DNA from: Blepharisma stoltei
Lineage: Eukaryota; Ciliophora; Heterotrichea; Heterotrichida; Blepharismidae
Reading direction: 5' to 3'
Assembly: GCA_914767885.1 (NCBI GenBank)
Contig: CAJZBQ010000040.1
Span: 496,001-560,000 of the forward strand
Length of the DNA stretch: 64,000 nucleotides
Positions 52,608 to 63,583 of this stretch are shown here, piece after piece. The translations under genes were made by a program, and so were the position numbers. How positions within the stretch are numbered: position 1 is the first letter of the stretch; the number at the start of each line of letters is the position of its first letter. A model generated the notes under the pieces. It had not been told where the DNA came from and did no database searches. It saw only the letters and a program-made list of their open reading frames with translations.

Positions 52608-54463
52608 TATATATATATTTGTATGATCATTTTGTGGTAAATAAATGTCTAGCAAATACTCAAAAAATCTTTTCAAGAAAACTTTAATTAAGCCTATATG
52701 TAGCAAACTAAAGATATTTTTGGGTTTATATTAAGTAATAAAGCTGTTTTTGATTATAAGTACGCAAAACTTCAAGTTTTATTTTTAAAAAAAATTTTTA
52801 CTATCCTCATAAGAACAAATTTATAAAAATATTTTATCTATACCATAAATAAGCATAATATCACTTCTTAAATGCAATGACTTATCAATATCCTTCAAAC
52901 ATTAATTAGCTTATAAAACTTATTTATATCAATTAAATAAAATAAGCTAAACTTTAATTGAAACTATCCTTTAGATTCATAGATTCAATTTATATTTTAG
53001 CTCTAGCTTTTTATCTGTACCATTCTTATCAAAATAAAGCAAAATTTTAAATTTAATCAAAATAAATGTCAGTGCAATTATGAAGATTTTAATATTAAAT
53101 TTAAATTTCGCAAAATTGTCAAGCCTAAAATAGACCAAATTATGTACAAAAATTTTACATTTTTAGAATTATGAAAAAAGCCTGAAAATAACCTACAATG
53201 GTCAAGATGTCGGAAAATACCTCAAGAAATATCTAACTTAGTAATCACGCCACAAAAGCACTTAGGTCGGCTTGCCATCTGGATAGGAACATCTTCGATA
53301 GAGTGGCAACAGAAACTCTATTAGAATTGAAGACTATAGATGGGCAGGCAATGAAGGCACGGAGCATAGCTGCGGAGTAGGATTTTTAATTGCGGAAGGA
53401 TAATGAAGCATGTCAAGCTTGTTGGTGAGGGAATAGCAGAAAATTTAGGTCAGGATCACAGCTATGGAAATTGGGAAAATGAATATTATTAAATGCTACT
53501 CGCAGGTTAATTCGGAGGCGGCAGAAGTGAAGAGCGATTTCATGCAGGGCATGCAAAGAGCTATAGATGAAGTAAAAGGATTTGAGGGAAAAGGAAAAGG
53601 AAAGTAAAGCTTATATCCAAGGCCATAGGTCTGAGGGAGCAAATGATAAAGGAAATTCTATAAATAGCGTGTAAATTTGTGCTTGGCATACTTCATCGAA
53701 GCAATATAACATTCACAGGGAGGAGAGAGAAGCCCAGCTGCATTGACTATCCACTAGCTACACACAATCTTAGAGATAAAATTCAGCATTAACAAGTATT
53801 AGAAGATAACTCAGTAGGAAGCTTCTTTTGGAGTCAATGTTGAGAGAGGATTATGAGGCAAAATCATAGATATAATCAGTAAAAAAGGCTCAGTTAAGGT
53901 AAATGGGAGTTAACTTTAAATACCAAGCAACTTCAAGTAATTTGGGTTCATGCTAGGGAAAAAAATCAAGAGTGCTAGGCACTTCGGAAACAGGCTTAAG
54001 TCAGTGAAGAGTATGTTGAGAGTTTCTAGGTATATTGAAATGCTAGATGGAGTAATAATAGATGCTAAAAGCAATCATTTTATTATAAATTCTATTATAA
54101 TATTCTTTTGCTGTATTTTTCCCTATTAGACTCTCTAGCTTCCAAGTAGCTTCATAGCTGACTCCACACTTTTTATTTAAAAGTGGGCTAGAATTCGATA
54201 AATGGAGTCTTTTAATGGTAAAAAAATTTAGTCTATGAATCTATAGTCTTGAAAACAACTTATACTTATTTGAACATTTGAGTCTAATTTAAAACTCTAT
54301 GAAGGAGGACTAGCATTAGCGTCTTATGCAAAGCATATGGCAACTCAGATAATGTCTTTGGCTTCTATTTTTATATAGGTCTTAAGTTTTAATATAAAAA
54401 CTATTATCTAGACTTAGCATTGCTTTTATCATCTTATTATGAGTAAAAAATATATTAGTTTAC
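52607..54463. other. Spacer between ABCC copies 2 and 3
   Basis: 52607-53190 and 54060-54463 are AT-rich with nothing recognisable. The middle (53200-54060) is a GC-richer, probably LINE-derived block listed separately. Confidence 0.45.
53200..54060 (+). pseudogene. Probable LINE endonuclease/RT relic
   Basis: Broken plus-strand frames read YRWAGNEGTEHSCGVGFLIAEG, then IGKMNIIKCYSQVNSEAAEV and KSDFMQGMQRAIDEVKG. The order (Gly-Val-Gly-Phe-Leu strand, then an I-x-C/A-Y-S/A-P-like strand with NSEAAEVKSDFMQ) is like the apurinic-type endonuclease of non-LTR retrotransposons. Several stops occur. Further downstream MGVNFKYQATSSNLG vaguely resembles a post-RT FKYLGS segment. Too decayed to be certain. 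Confidence 0.4.
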
Positions 54464-57400
54464 TTAATCTTCAAACAATGAAATTTTCTTTAGCAAGTGC
54501 TGTGACTCTTGAGGTCCTGTACTTATAATCATTTTCCTAAATACTGATTTTTCGTTATTTCCCAATTCATAAGGAGATCCATACTCTTTGCATGTTCCAG
54601 ACTCCATAAAAATGATCATATCCGCATCAATAACAGTTCTTAGTCTATGAGCTACAATTAGCACAGTGCTTTCTGAAAACTTGGTCTTGATTTGTTTGTG
54701 GATGAATTTGTCAGTCTCATGGTCTACATTTGCAGTAGCTTCATCCATCATCACAATTTTATTCTTTCTTATAAGTGCTCTTGCTAAACATATCAACTGT
54801 TTTTCTCCTGCCGATAAATTCCCTCCTTCCCCAATAAGCATAGTATTTAACCCTTTTGCATACGAATTGATGAGGCCTGACAGTTTAGTTTGCTGTATCA
54901 CATCAATAATTTCTTCATCAGAATGCTCATGAAATGGATCAAGATTATCCCTAAAACTAGCCATAAAAATTGTAGGAAACTGCGGAATTACTGACATTTG
55001 TTTTCTAAGCTGATGGAGGCCAGTATATCTATAATCTTGGCTATCAAGAAGTATAGTGCCAGAGCATGGATTGGTAAGTCTAAAAAGGACTTGCATTATA
55101 GAAGATTTTCCAGCTCCAGTGCGGCCAACTATCCCGACTGTTTTTCCAGCTTCAATAGTCAAGGAAAGGTCTTTTAAGACAAGGTCAAAGTTATCCCTAT
55201 ATTTCATAGAAAGGTTTTGGAACTCAATTTTACCTTTGGTGATGTGAAATGGCTCTTTAGTCTCAAATTCTCCTTCACTTGGCATGTCTGCATATTCTAT
55301 CAACCTTTGAGGAGATGCCATAAGATTTTCAGTTTCTACCATAGTCTTAGCCCAATAGCCTGAAACCCCACAGCAGGAAATAATTAATGAAATACTCATG
55401 GCAACCAAACTTTTATCCATTGTGTCTTTATAGAGCAGGAAGACAATGATATTTATGACATTAACTACGTTAGCTCCGAACTCTGTATAGACTTGGCTGC
55501 ATCTTAGGACAACTTGATATCCTAGCAAAGCCCTCATATTAAAAGTGATTGCATCTTTCATGTCTTGGATGAATTTTGATTGGAATCCAAGAGTTCTTAT
55601 TGTCACTAACCCATGCACAGAGGAATTTACTAATGATAGAATCGGGCTTTTAGAAACCATTTCAATTCTTCTTAGATCCTTTGTCACAGGAACAATATAC
55701 CGCATAAGTAGAGTTAAATAAACAATTAGCCCAAAAAGCACAGCTACATTTGGAGGAGCAATAATAACAGCTACAACAATATTGGCAAGCAAAGTAACTG
55801 TATTATTAATCAAATCAAAGAGAGAAGGATTTTATCGGGCTGTATTTCAGGTCCTTAAGCACTATTAAGAATTCTTGTAAAGGCTATTTAAAATTTTCTT
55901 CTTTTCTGATGACATCATCAAAATTAGTGTTGCCATCACCAGTTGGTGACTCAAAATCTCTCTGGGGGAGATCCCTGCTCCTTCTGAATCCAAGATCTAG
56001 CGGCTGAAAGTCCTATTCCAGGAGAGAATTGGCTGGAGATGATCGTTTGTACCTCCTTCACGCCCCCAGCTCAGCACAAAGCCTCCTAGCACCATTTATT
56101 TTATGAAGTCATCCTGAATTTGCTGATGCATATACCAGGAACCTAGTGAAAAGCCAAAATTATACTGGCAAAACTAACTAACCCTCGGATTCCGTCAGAA
56201 GAGGACCTTCGATTCTAGGGCCAGTGGCGCAAGGAAGCAGATCAATTTTTCCCCATAATAGCAAAAAAAGGAAAGTTCAAATCAAAGAAGAAAATTGTTA
56301 AAACTTCATCCATAACCAAAGTGTCTTTAGAAAAGCGATTTATCATTCTCCCTGTAGGATTTTTATCATAAAAAACAGATTCTGCCTTCGTCATTCCTTC
56401 TAAAGCTTTATTGTGTAGATGCTTTGAAGAAATAATCATCCCAACTCCAAGAATATAACCTCTAATGTAGGCAAAAATATAATGAGCAATAACAATTATA
56501 GCTAAAATTCATAAATAAATGGAGTCTTCTTGATCTGAATCTGATTGTGAAGCCCATATAGCAAGCCATCAAACAATCGCAATATAAAAGACTTGAGCAA
56601 TAATTAACTCCACTTTAATTGAAACAAAGTATCGGTAAAATTTGCATTTTGGGGTACTTTAACCCTTTTAATTGAATAAAATTTGTTTTAAAATAGAGTC
56701 TTATTAAAAGATTTTCACAATGAATCGATTAAGTTTAATTCAAAGTATTCTCAATTATTTTTTTTTTTAAAATAATTAAAAATGAAAATAATAAATTTTA
56801 TAAATTTAGTTTGGCCTAGTTTAATAGAAAAAGTGCAATTAGAGTTCTATTTCAACTTTTCCCACACTGAGTTGATTAAGATTTAATTATTTCTTTATAA
56901 AAATAAATTAGAATTCAAAGTATTGTGCTCAATTTATTTGTTTTAAATGTTTTAAAAATTTAAATATAATTTTTTTAAAAAAAATTAACCCCTTTAAATC
57001 AGAACAGAATTTTTATTTCAATTTAAAAAGAGGGAATAAGACTAAAGCAACAAGCGGAAAAATCAAGTATGATTTATAGCCATAAATCAAAAATCTAAAA
57101 TAAATTGAAATTGGAACTGACCCGCTTGCTCTTTCCTCTTCTTGTATAGTCAGCTTGTCTTTTGTTTCTGCTGTTTTCTCTCCCCCTTCTGTTTCTCTTT
57201 TCTTTAAAACTTCTAATTCTTCTTCATCTTTTTCTTTCCTTAATTCTCCTACGATATGCGAAATATCTTCTCTTTCTATCAACTCTTGGTAGTTTCCAAA
57301 AAATACTTGCCTTCCTTTTTCCAAGACTAAAATTTTATCAGCATCAGACATGAAATGTATTTGATGAGTGGCTAAAACGACTGTTTTGTCTTTCAGCACT

Positions 57401-59540
57401 TCTTTAATACATTTTTCAAATAGATGGTGGCCAACTTCAGCATCGACAGCACTCAAGGGATCATCTAGGAGAACAATATCGCGCTTCGAATAGACAGCTC
57501 TAGCAAGACTTAGCCTGGCTTTTTGTCCTCCACTGAGAGTTATACCTCTATCACCTACTACTGTATTATCTTTGAAAGGGAAACTTTCGATATCTTTTTC
57601 CAAAGCACAGGCTCGAAGAGTCTTTCTATAGAATTCTTCATCAAGCTCAGTTCCCATTAATATATTATCTTTGAGGCTTCCTGGGATTATTCATGGATCA
57701 TCTCCTGCAAATGAAATTCTTTCTCCAATATTAAGCTTGCCATCTACAAGAGGGATTTCTTGAAGCAAGCCCATGAGTAAGCTACTTTTACCACAGCCAA
57801 CTGGACCAATTACAACAAGAAGCTCTCCTGGTGTTATTTTAATATTTAAATTTGAGAGAACCAGTTCATTTGTTGCAGTTGTAGGTTCAATTAAATTTTC
57901 TTGGGTTTTATGGCTGTTTTCTTCAGGAATCTCATTCCATGCAAAAGAAGCATTTTTAGCTTGAACTGCATATTTTTCGCTCTCATTAACAGCTTTTGGG
58001 TTTCTGCCTTTCATTAGTAAAGTCTCTGTAATTCTTTTCATCGAAATTGCAAATAAAAATAATTGGACCACAGACATTGCACCAACAATTGAAACGAGAA
58101 TATGTGTGACCATTAAAATCGTTACAGTGCTAAACACAACTCCAGGATCTAAGGAGTTTCCTAATCCCCATTGTATAGCAAAAGTCACAAAAAGCACTAA
58201 TCCAACTCCCCCACCACCAATCATCCTATAAAGACATAAAAAATTAATTTTGCTGATCGCAGCTTTAATCTCAGCTCTTCTTTTCAAAAAAATTGATTCT
58301 AAATATGGAGATTCCCATCCATAAAGCTTGACAATTCTAATTCCTTCAATCAAATTTGTGATCATTTTTATTCTTCCATCAGTATGCAGGGCAACTTTCA
58401 TCCTATATTTTCCTGTCATTTTTCCTAAAATAAAGTTTATAGGGCAGTGCAGTATGACGACAAGAATGCCAATTATACCAGCAACACCTATAGTAAAGCC
58501 TAAAATCAAAAATGCACCTATGAGATAGGTTGGAATAGCAAAAAGTAGTATTAAGACTATCATTTGATCCATAAATTCAAGCTCTGAAGCAATGACATTT
58601 GCGACTTTTCCCTTTGCATTACCTTGGGATATCACTGTATGAGAAACATTGAGGATTTTTTTATATAAAAGCATTGGGACGATGGCTTTTACTCTAATAA
58701 TTAGGGTTCAGACCTTAAAAACAGAATAATTCAAAAGCAAAAAATTGCCAAGTGATGCTCCAGCATAAGCTATTACATAACAAGCACCGACCCAGGTTTC
58801 TGTGCCACTATCTTGTATGAAGTTAATTAGATAAATGACTAATAAAGATTGGATCAAGCTTAGGTTGTAACCAATAATGCCAGGGACAAAATATTTTAAC
58901 TCCCCCCCCCCCCTCCTTGAGCGAACAAAAAAATTTTGTTCACTCACGGAGGGGGGGGGTTATTTTTTTTTTTTAAAAAAAATTATATATATAAATTTTA
59001 TAAAAAATATTTTTTTCGAAATTTAAAAAAATCCTAATTTGCAAAAAATTGGGAAGCAAATATTAATTTAATTTGCAAAATTTATGTTTTAAAACGCAAT
59101 TTGTTTAAAATTAAACAGAATTAGCTCTAGATTTCATTATACTAATTATCACTTATATATCAAAAATTTTTTTTCCATTAAAAATTTTTTTCTATTAAAA
59201 AAATTTTTGTTCGCTCACGGAGGGTGGGTTTTTGGTCAAAAAATGGTGATTTTTCTAATGGTTTTGTTCGCTCACGGAGGGGGGGGGGGAGTAAGCAGTC
59301 CCATCAAATTACTCTCATTAATGCTTTAAAGAATTTGGGCTTGGGCTTTGCTAATTCTTTCTCTCACTCAATTTCTAAGGCTTCAAAAGTCTCATTAATA
59401 TAAAAGGTTTTTGGGACTTTTAATAAATTTGAGGGTTCAGGAGGATGTTTTTTATAAAAGTTTATAACAGGAAAAGCCCAGGTGAAGAATAAATCTTTGA
59501 AAATATTTGAAGAATCGTAGCTAAACTTTGGCTCTTCCAT
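54464..59540 (-). CDS. ABCC-type ABC transporter, copy 3 (diverged)
   Basis: Removing one retroposon unit (467 nt), a family-E MITE (432 nt) and a family-A MITE (395 nt) leaves 3783 nt, 1260 aa. Start MEEPKFSYDSSNIFKDLFFT (59540). NBD1: GPVGCGKSS, LSGGQKARLSLARA, LLDDPLSAVD. NBD2: GRTGAGKSS, LSAGEKQLICLARA (Glu for Gln in the signature), MMDEATANVD. TGA encodes Trp in RVIWWDCLKYF, DDPWIIPGS and IVWWLAIWA. It is clearly more distant from copies 1 and 2 than they are from each other. Same presumed role. Confidence 0.95.
55822..56276 (-). mobile_element. Retroposon-like insertion (455 bp) in ABCC copy 3
   Basis: 12-bp duplication TCAAATCAAAGA (55810-55821 and 56277-56288), no TA inside. GC-richer than the host. 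It lacks an obvious tandem tail, so class assignment is weaker. Losing one duplication copy gives FFFDLINNTVTLLANIVV in frame. Confidence 0.75.
56608..57039. mobile_element. Family-E MITE (432 bp) in ABCC copy 3
   Basis: TAA duplication (56605-56607 and 57037-57039). Left CTCCACTTTAATTGAAAC with an inner copy CCCTTTTAATTGAATAAAA 53 bp further in. Right end CCCCTTTAAATCAGAACAGA, then TTATTTCAATTTAAAAAGAG, a head-to-head pair. Same layout as families A and B with unrelated motif. Excision gives LVALVLIIAQVFYIAIVWW. Confidence 0.9.
58900..59294 (-). mobile_element. Family-A MITE (395 bp) in ABCC copy 3
   Basis: TAA duplication (58897-58899 and 59292-59294). Long poly-C/poly-G termini. Head-to-head hairpin at the left; spaced motif pair at the right. 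The best-preserved copy, very like 16335-16706 and the reverse of 8744-9134. Excision gives RVIWWDCLKYFVPGIIG. Confidence 0.95.
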
Positions 59541-59933
59541 TTATTATAGACCGCGAGAATTTAGAATATTAAGTCGCCATTCTGGTAGGCTCTGGTGTAG
59601 AGGAATTCAAAAACATGGGGTCGATATTTTAATGAGAAAAACTATGGCGAGTGAATGAGTTAAAAATAATACTCTGTATCGAATAAGCTCAATATTTATG
59701 CTTGCTCTTCATAGTCTATTTTGACAATTTGAAAGTCGAGTTCATTAATTATTTAATTGGAATAAAATGCTTATATTCAGACTTACTTAGAATTTATAAA
59801 AATTATCCCTTTTTCATTTTTGCATTTCGAGACTTTAATTTCAATTCAAACCATGACTTAACTTTTTTATATCAATAACTTTTATAAATTAGTTCTCTAA
59901 ATAGATTAAAAATGTATTTTTTCACTTTTTAAA
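59541..59933. other. AT-rich intergenic spacer
   Basis: About 390 bp; AT-rich, with nothing recognisable. Confidence 0.45.
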
Positions 59934-60830
59934 TTAATCAGAGCATTTATCTATAACATCTTGAATCTTCTGAGATATCGTGTCTAGTTGGCCTGTCAAT
60001 TTATTATACCTCTTCTCTAAATCTTTAGAAGAAAACGGGCTTCCACATCCATTTTTCATGCTATAAGAAAATGCATTTTTTACTTCTATCGTCAAGTTTT
60101 CTTGATTCTTTTTTCTTCTTTTTTGAGAGTATCCAAGGCCTTGGCAAGACCCTCCTGTTGCGTTTAATCTTGTGCATACTCCTAACGCTGTTGTGTTCAA
60201 ATTGCTAATTTCTTTCAACTGCTGATGTCTAGCATATATTTCGCTATACTTTGTTTCTTTATTATTTGTCGGCGCTATCTTGCATGTAGAGTTTTCTTTT
60301 TCAAAAAGCTTTTTGCTTGCATTCATAGGCTTATCCTCTTCTTTCTGCCTTCTGTGGTTTTCTACGCTAATTTCTCTTTCATTATTCATCTTTACCACTT
60401 GTGCAAGCAATTTTCTTTCTAATGTTCTTTTAAGCAAATCTTCCTGTAATTTAATAGAAAAACTGACATCACAGGATGATACCTTGGATATAGGGATTAC
60501 GCATCTAGTTGGGGATAATGAGCAGCTTTCTCTTGGAAATTTGGGAGTCTTACCTGTGGGGATGGATGGTTTTCTTTGCAAAGCTGTAGTAGGAGTTGAA
60601 GGATTCGTTGAGGAACTTCTCCCTCTCAACTGATTTGCTTTCAGTACATTCGATATGCTTAGTTGTATGCACTTTGGCTTATTTTGGCATTTTAGGTTAC
60701 GTTCAGAGCGATAAGAAGTATTTATTTCAGTATCTGTGTTTGTACAATTTGTGAGGTCAAGGCTTGCTTTGTTCGGATATCGGGATGAACTTATCGCAGA
60801 GTCGAAATTTAAACAATTGAATTCTTCCAT
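59934..60830 (-). CDS. Hypothetical basic protein with C-terminal coiled coil
   Basis: 298-aa uninterrupted frame, start MEEFNCLNFDSAISSS. A Ser/Pro/Lys-rich middle contains RSSSTNPSTPTT and GKTPKFPRES, likely phosphosites. Charged helices (ERKLLAQVVKMNNEREISVE) and a short C-terminal coiled coil (KDLEKRYNKLTGQLDTISQK) follow. No domain recognised; stop TAA. Coding status is supported by length, composition and sharp boundaries. Confidence 0.7.
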   Translation of the reverse strand: MEEFNCLNFDSAISSSRYPNKASLDLTNCTNTDTEINTSYRSERNLKCQNKPKCIQLSISNVLKANQLRGRSSSTNPSTPTTALQRKPSIPTGKTPKFPRESCSLSPTRCVIPISKVSSCDVSFSIKLQEDLLKRTLERKLLAQVVKMNNEREISVENHRRQKEEDKPMNASKKLFEKENSTCKIAPTNNKETKYSEIYARHQQLKEISNLNTTALGVCTRLNATGGSCQGLGYSQKRRKKNQENLTIEVKNAFSYSMKNGCGSPFSSKDLEKRYNKLTGQLDTISQKIQDVIDKCSD

Positions 60831-60957
60831 TTTAAATAGTTAAAGATTATCTTATTTTGGTTGAAACTTAACGAAGCTGCTTAAGCTTATTGGAGATAAA
60901 AGTTATTGTTAGATATTATTATAGACTAATTTAGATGCGCCTTTTATCTGTATGCTG

Positions 60958-62269
60958 TTATGCAGAGTTATTAGATTCAATTACTAATATTTCAACTGCT
61001 TTTCTCTTTAATTGGCCTTTCTCTTCATATTCCTTCAATAAAAAACTTAGATGAACCGGAACTTTATTGTAAACGTCTTGCTTGAACTTTTTATGGTTGA
61101 CTCCTGAAATTATCGATAAATAAAATAGCATCGGTTCGAGTGAAATTAGCTTTGCTAATTTTCTCTCCCTCAACCAATTTTATTTATGGGATTAAGTTTT
61201 CTTCTGAGAACTTCTGTACAGCAAAAGCAGTTTAACTCTGGCCGATAAGCCGAGGCACTGCTCCAAGCACATCAAGAGGCTCGAAGCTTTACCTCTCAGC
61301 ACACACGAGGAAGATGACCCTTTGGCGGAACATGTGCAGGAGCTGAGTCAAGGAAGGTAAGGCAACGCAACCCATCAAAGACGGAAACGCCGTATGGACC
61401 CGTGCCCTGGTACAACAAAGTGGATCGATCCAGAGGTCCATGGGCCCGAAACGCGAACAAATATGGTTGCAGCTCTAGAAACGGCTAGCCCGTAGTGACC
61501 ATTAAACGTTATAGATAATATAAGATAAGACTCCTGAAAGAATCAGGTCATCTTCACATAAGAACACATCTTTTGAGTTATCATCCATCGAAATGAACCC
61601 AAATCTCTTCTTAAGCTGATAAAACTTAAGAATTCCTGTATGCCTAATCCCACTGACTTTTTCAGCTTCAAAATTTCCTCTTATTTTTCTTTTCAAAATT
61701 GCTGGCTTCAGTGGCGGTGCTTGCAAGACAACTGGTTCGTGGCTGATTTCAATGTGGTTGACTATTTTTTCCATTGGCTTGATTTCACTGACTGGAGTAG
61801 GAGTGAAATCTGAATCATATCCTACCTCCGATCAATTGAATTTTTTTTTGGGAGCCTTGGGTTTTTCAAATCCTGGTGGTGGAGGGGTCTTTTCTAATGG
61901 TAATAGTTCATCAATCTTTCTAACCTTCAAAAGTTCTCCTTCAATATTTTCTGCCTCTTCAGAATTGGGAGATGAGCTCTTGTTTTTCTTATTATCTATC
62001 CTACTTTTATTTGTTTCACAGTTTTTGTTGTTTTCAGGGCTTTCATCAACTTCTTCGTCTATTACATCAATATCTCCCATGACTTTGAGTTGGGAAATCG
62101 AAATTGAAGCATTAAAAAATATATTTTGCGGTTTCTTAGGTCCTTGTGTAAATGTAGATGGATTGCGCCCTGCAGGTGATAATTTTGGGTGCTGAAGGTC
62201 TGAAGACTCAGCTGTATGTTTGCCATTTGGAGAGTGCAGAGTCCTACTGGGTGGTAATGCATGACTCAT
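60958..62269 (-). CDS. Protein with a cold-shock-like segment, split by a retroposon
   Basis: Losing one 430-nt retroposon unit leaves 882 nt, 293 aa. The N-terminal ~145 aa are low-complexity and acidic (DVIDEEVDESPENN). TGA encodes Trp in KFNWSEVGYDS. The segment GILKFYQLKKRFGFISMDD to NSKDVFLCEDDLI has the cold-shock-domain order (KxF...KxxFGFI...DVF). NHKKFKQDVYNKVPVHLSFL and a basic tail follow. RNA binding is plausible. The retroposon lies inside the domain, in LILSGV/NHKKFKQ. Stop TAA. Confidence 0.7.
61110..61528 (+). mobile_element. SINE-like retroposon (419 bp) in the cold-shock-like gene
   Basis: 11-bp duplication GACTCCTGAAA (61099-61109 and 61529-61539), with no TA. Starts TTATCGATAAATAAAATAGC and ends ATAATATAAGATAA. 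Sister of 18022-18443. A TA pair just outside the duplication would also give an in-frame product carrying a six-residue duplication (SGVLISGVNHKK). Confidence 0.92.
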
Positions 62270-62476
62270 ACTTATTATGATATATTTATTTAGTATGCCC
62301 TATTCTCTCAATAATGGATATAAATGGTAAAATCTTGCAACTGTTGAATTTCTCAACTATGTCCAAAAACACAGGTTAAATCATAAACCAGTGCAAACAT
62401 TAATCAAATGCCAGTAGAATAGGAGATCGCCTACCTCTGGATGAATTATTGAGAATTTTACATGCAAATAATTAAA

Positions 62477-63583
62477 TTATTGATTCGCGAGAAGAAATTC
62501 GACGGTTTTTTCCAAATTATAACCATTTTCAGTTAACGCTGGGTAAAATTCTTGGGTGCTTGTGAAACCCATGCTTATTAATTTTGTGAAAAGCTCCTTG
62601 ATCTCTGAGTTTGGCACTTCAGCTTTGGGTCTTCGCATATTATCATTTATTAAGGGACCTTTGACAATAGGGGAGTTTATTTGTAATGCTGCTGATTCTG
62701 AATTTTGAAGTATTTTCTTGCTTGGGGGAGCTTCTGGTGCCTTTGGCTTTCTCTTGACTAAGAAAGGCGACTCAGGCTCAATGTCTTGCATTTTCTGTTT
62801 TATGCAATTTTGCCTATATTTGAGCAAATTATGTGGATGCTGACAAGAAATTTCACAATCCTTGCAAAGGAAAAAGCTCAGGCATACCCCACAGCTGAAT
62901 ATAATTTCGCCAATGCTGTTTCCACAATTTGAGCATTTAATGTTATTAAACTTGTTATCATCTAAATATTCATCAGCATAATTATTCAATAGCTCCCTAA
63001 AAAGCATTCTAATTTCATTATATTCGCTGTTTTCAGTAGTGCATTGCGATGCTGAATCATTAAATTTGACAGCATCATTTCAGTTGTCAGAATGAGACAA
63101 TGAATTAACTCCAATTTCATTTTTTCGGACTTCCTCAGTTTGTATTGAAGCTGAATTTATTTCTGAAGTATTTTCAGTGACCTTTTTACGCTCACTTATT
63201 GGAGAGCTTGCAAGTTTCTGTGATAATTTGAAGCTATTTCCTTTGAAGAATGTTTCTGGTGTTTGCGATTTACAAAAATCGTGAAAGCTGTCCAACTCAA
63301 AAGATTCAGGCGATTCACCTGATAAATAGGTAGTTCTTCTCATCAGAAGCACTTGGTAGTCGATAACTTCAAGCTTGAACGGCCCTTCGTGCTGCGTCAA
63401 AATATCTTCGTATTCATCTTGTGTTTGAATAGTTAAGATATCTCCATCTTCGTCTTTATATTTAAAAGAAGCCTCTTCGATTCCAAATAACTCTTTGGCT
63501 TTTTGTCTTATTTCATTTATGTTTGAAGGTGGCTTGCCGACACGCCTTATCTCTTCTCCTAATTGGAGCTTCAGAGTGGTCAT
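62477..63583 (-). CDS. PB1-ZZ-UBA protein, p62/NBR1-like autophagy receptor
   Basis: 368 aa, no IES; one in-frame TGA read as Trp (SDNWNDAVKF). The N-terminal PB1 domain (residues ~1-80) carries a basic lead (KLQLGEEIRRV) and an acidic OPCA-like motif (YKDEDGDILTIQTQDEYEDI). A ZZ-type zinc finger at ~214-255 has CSNCGNSI, CGVC, CKDC and CQHPH. A C-terminal UBA domain at ~327-368 contains LISMGF and LEKTVEFLLANQ. This order is that of p62/SQSTM1-type selective autophagy receptors; the FW domain typical of NBR1 is absent. No LIR motif identified with confidence. Stop TAA. Confidence 0.9.
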
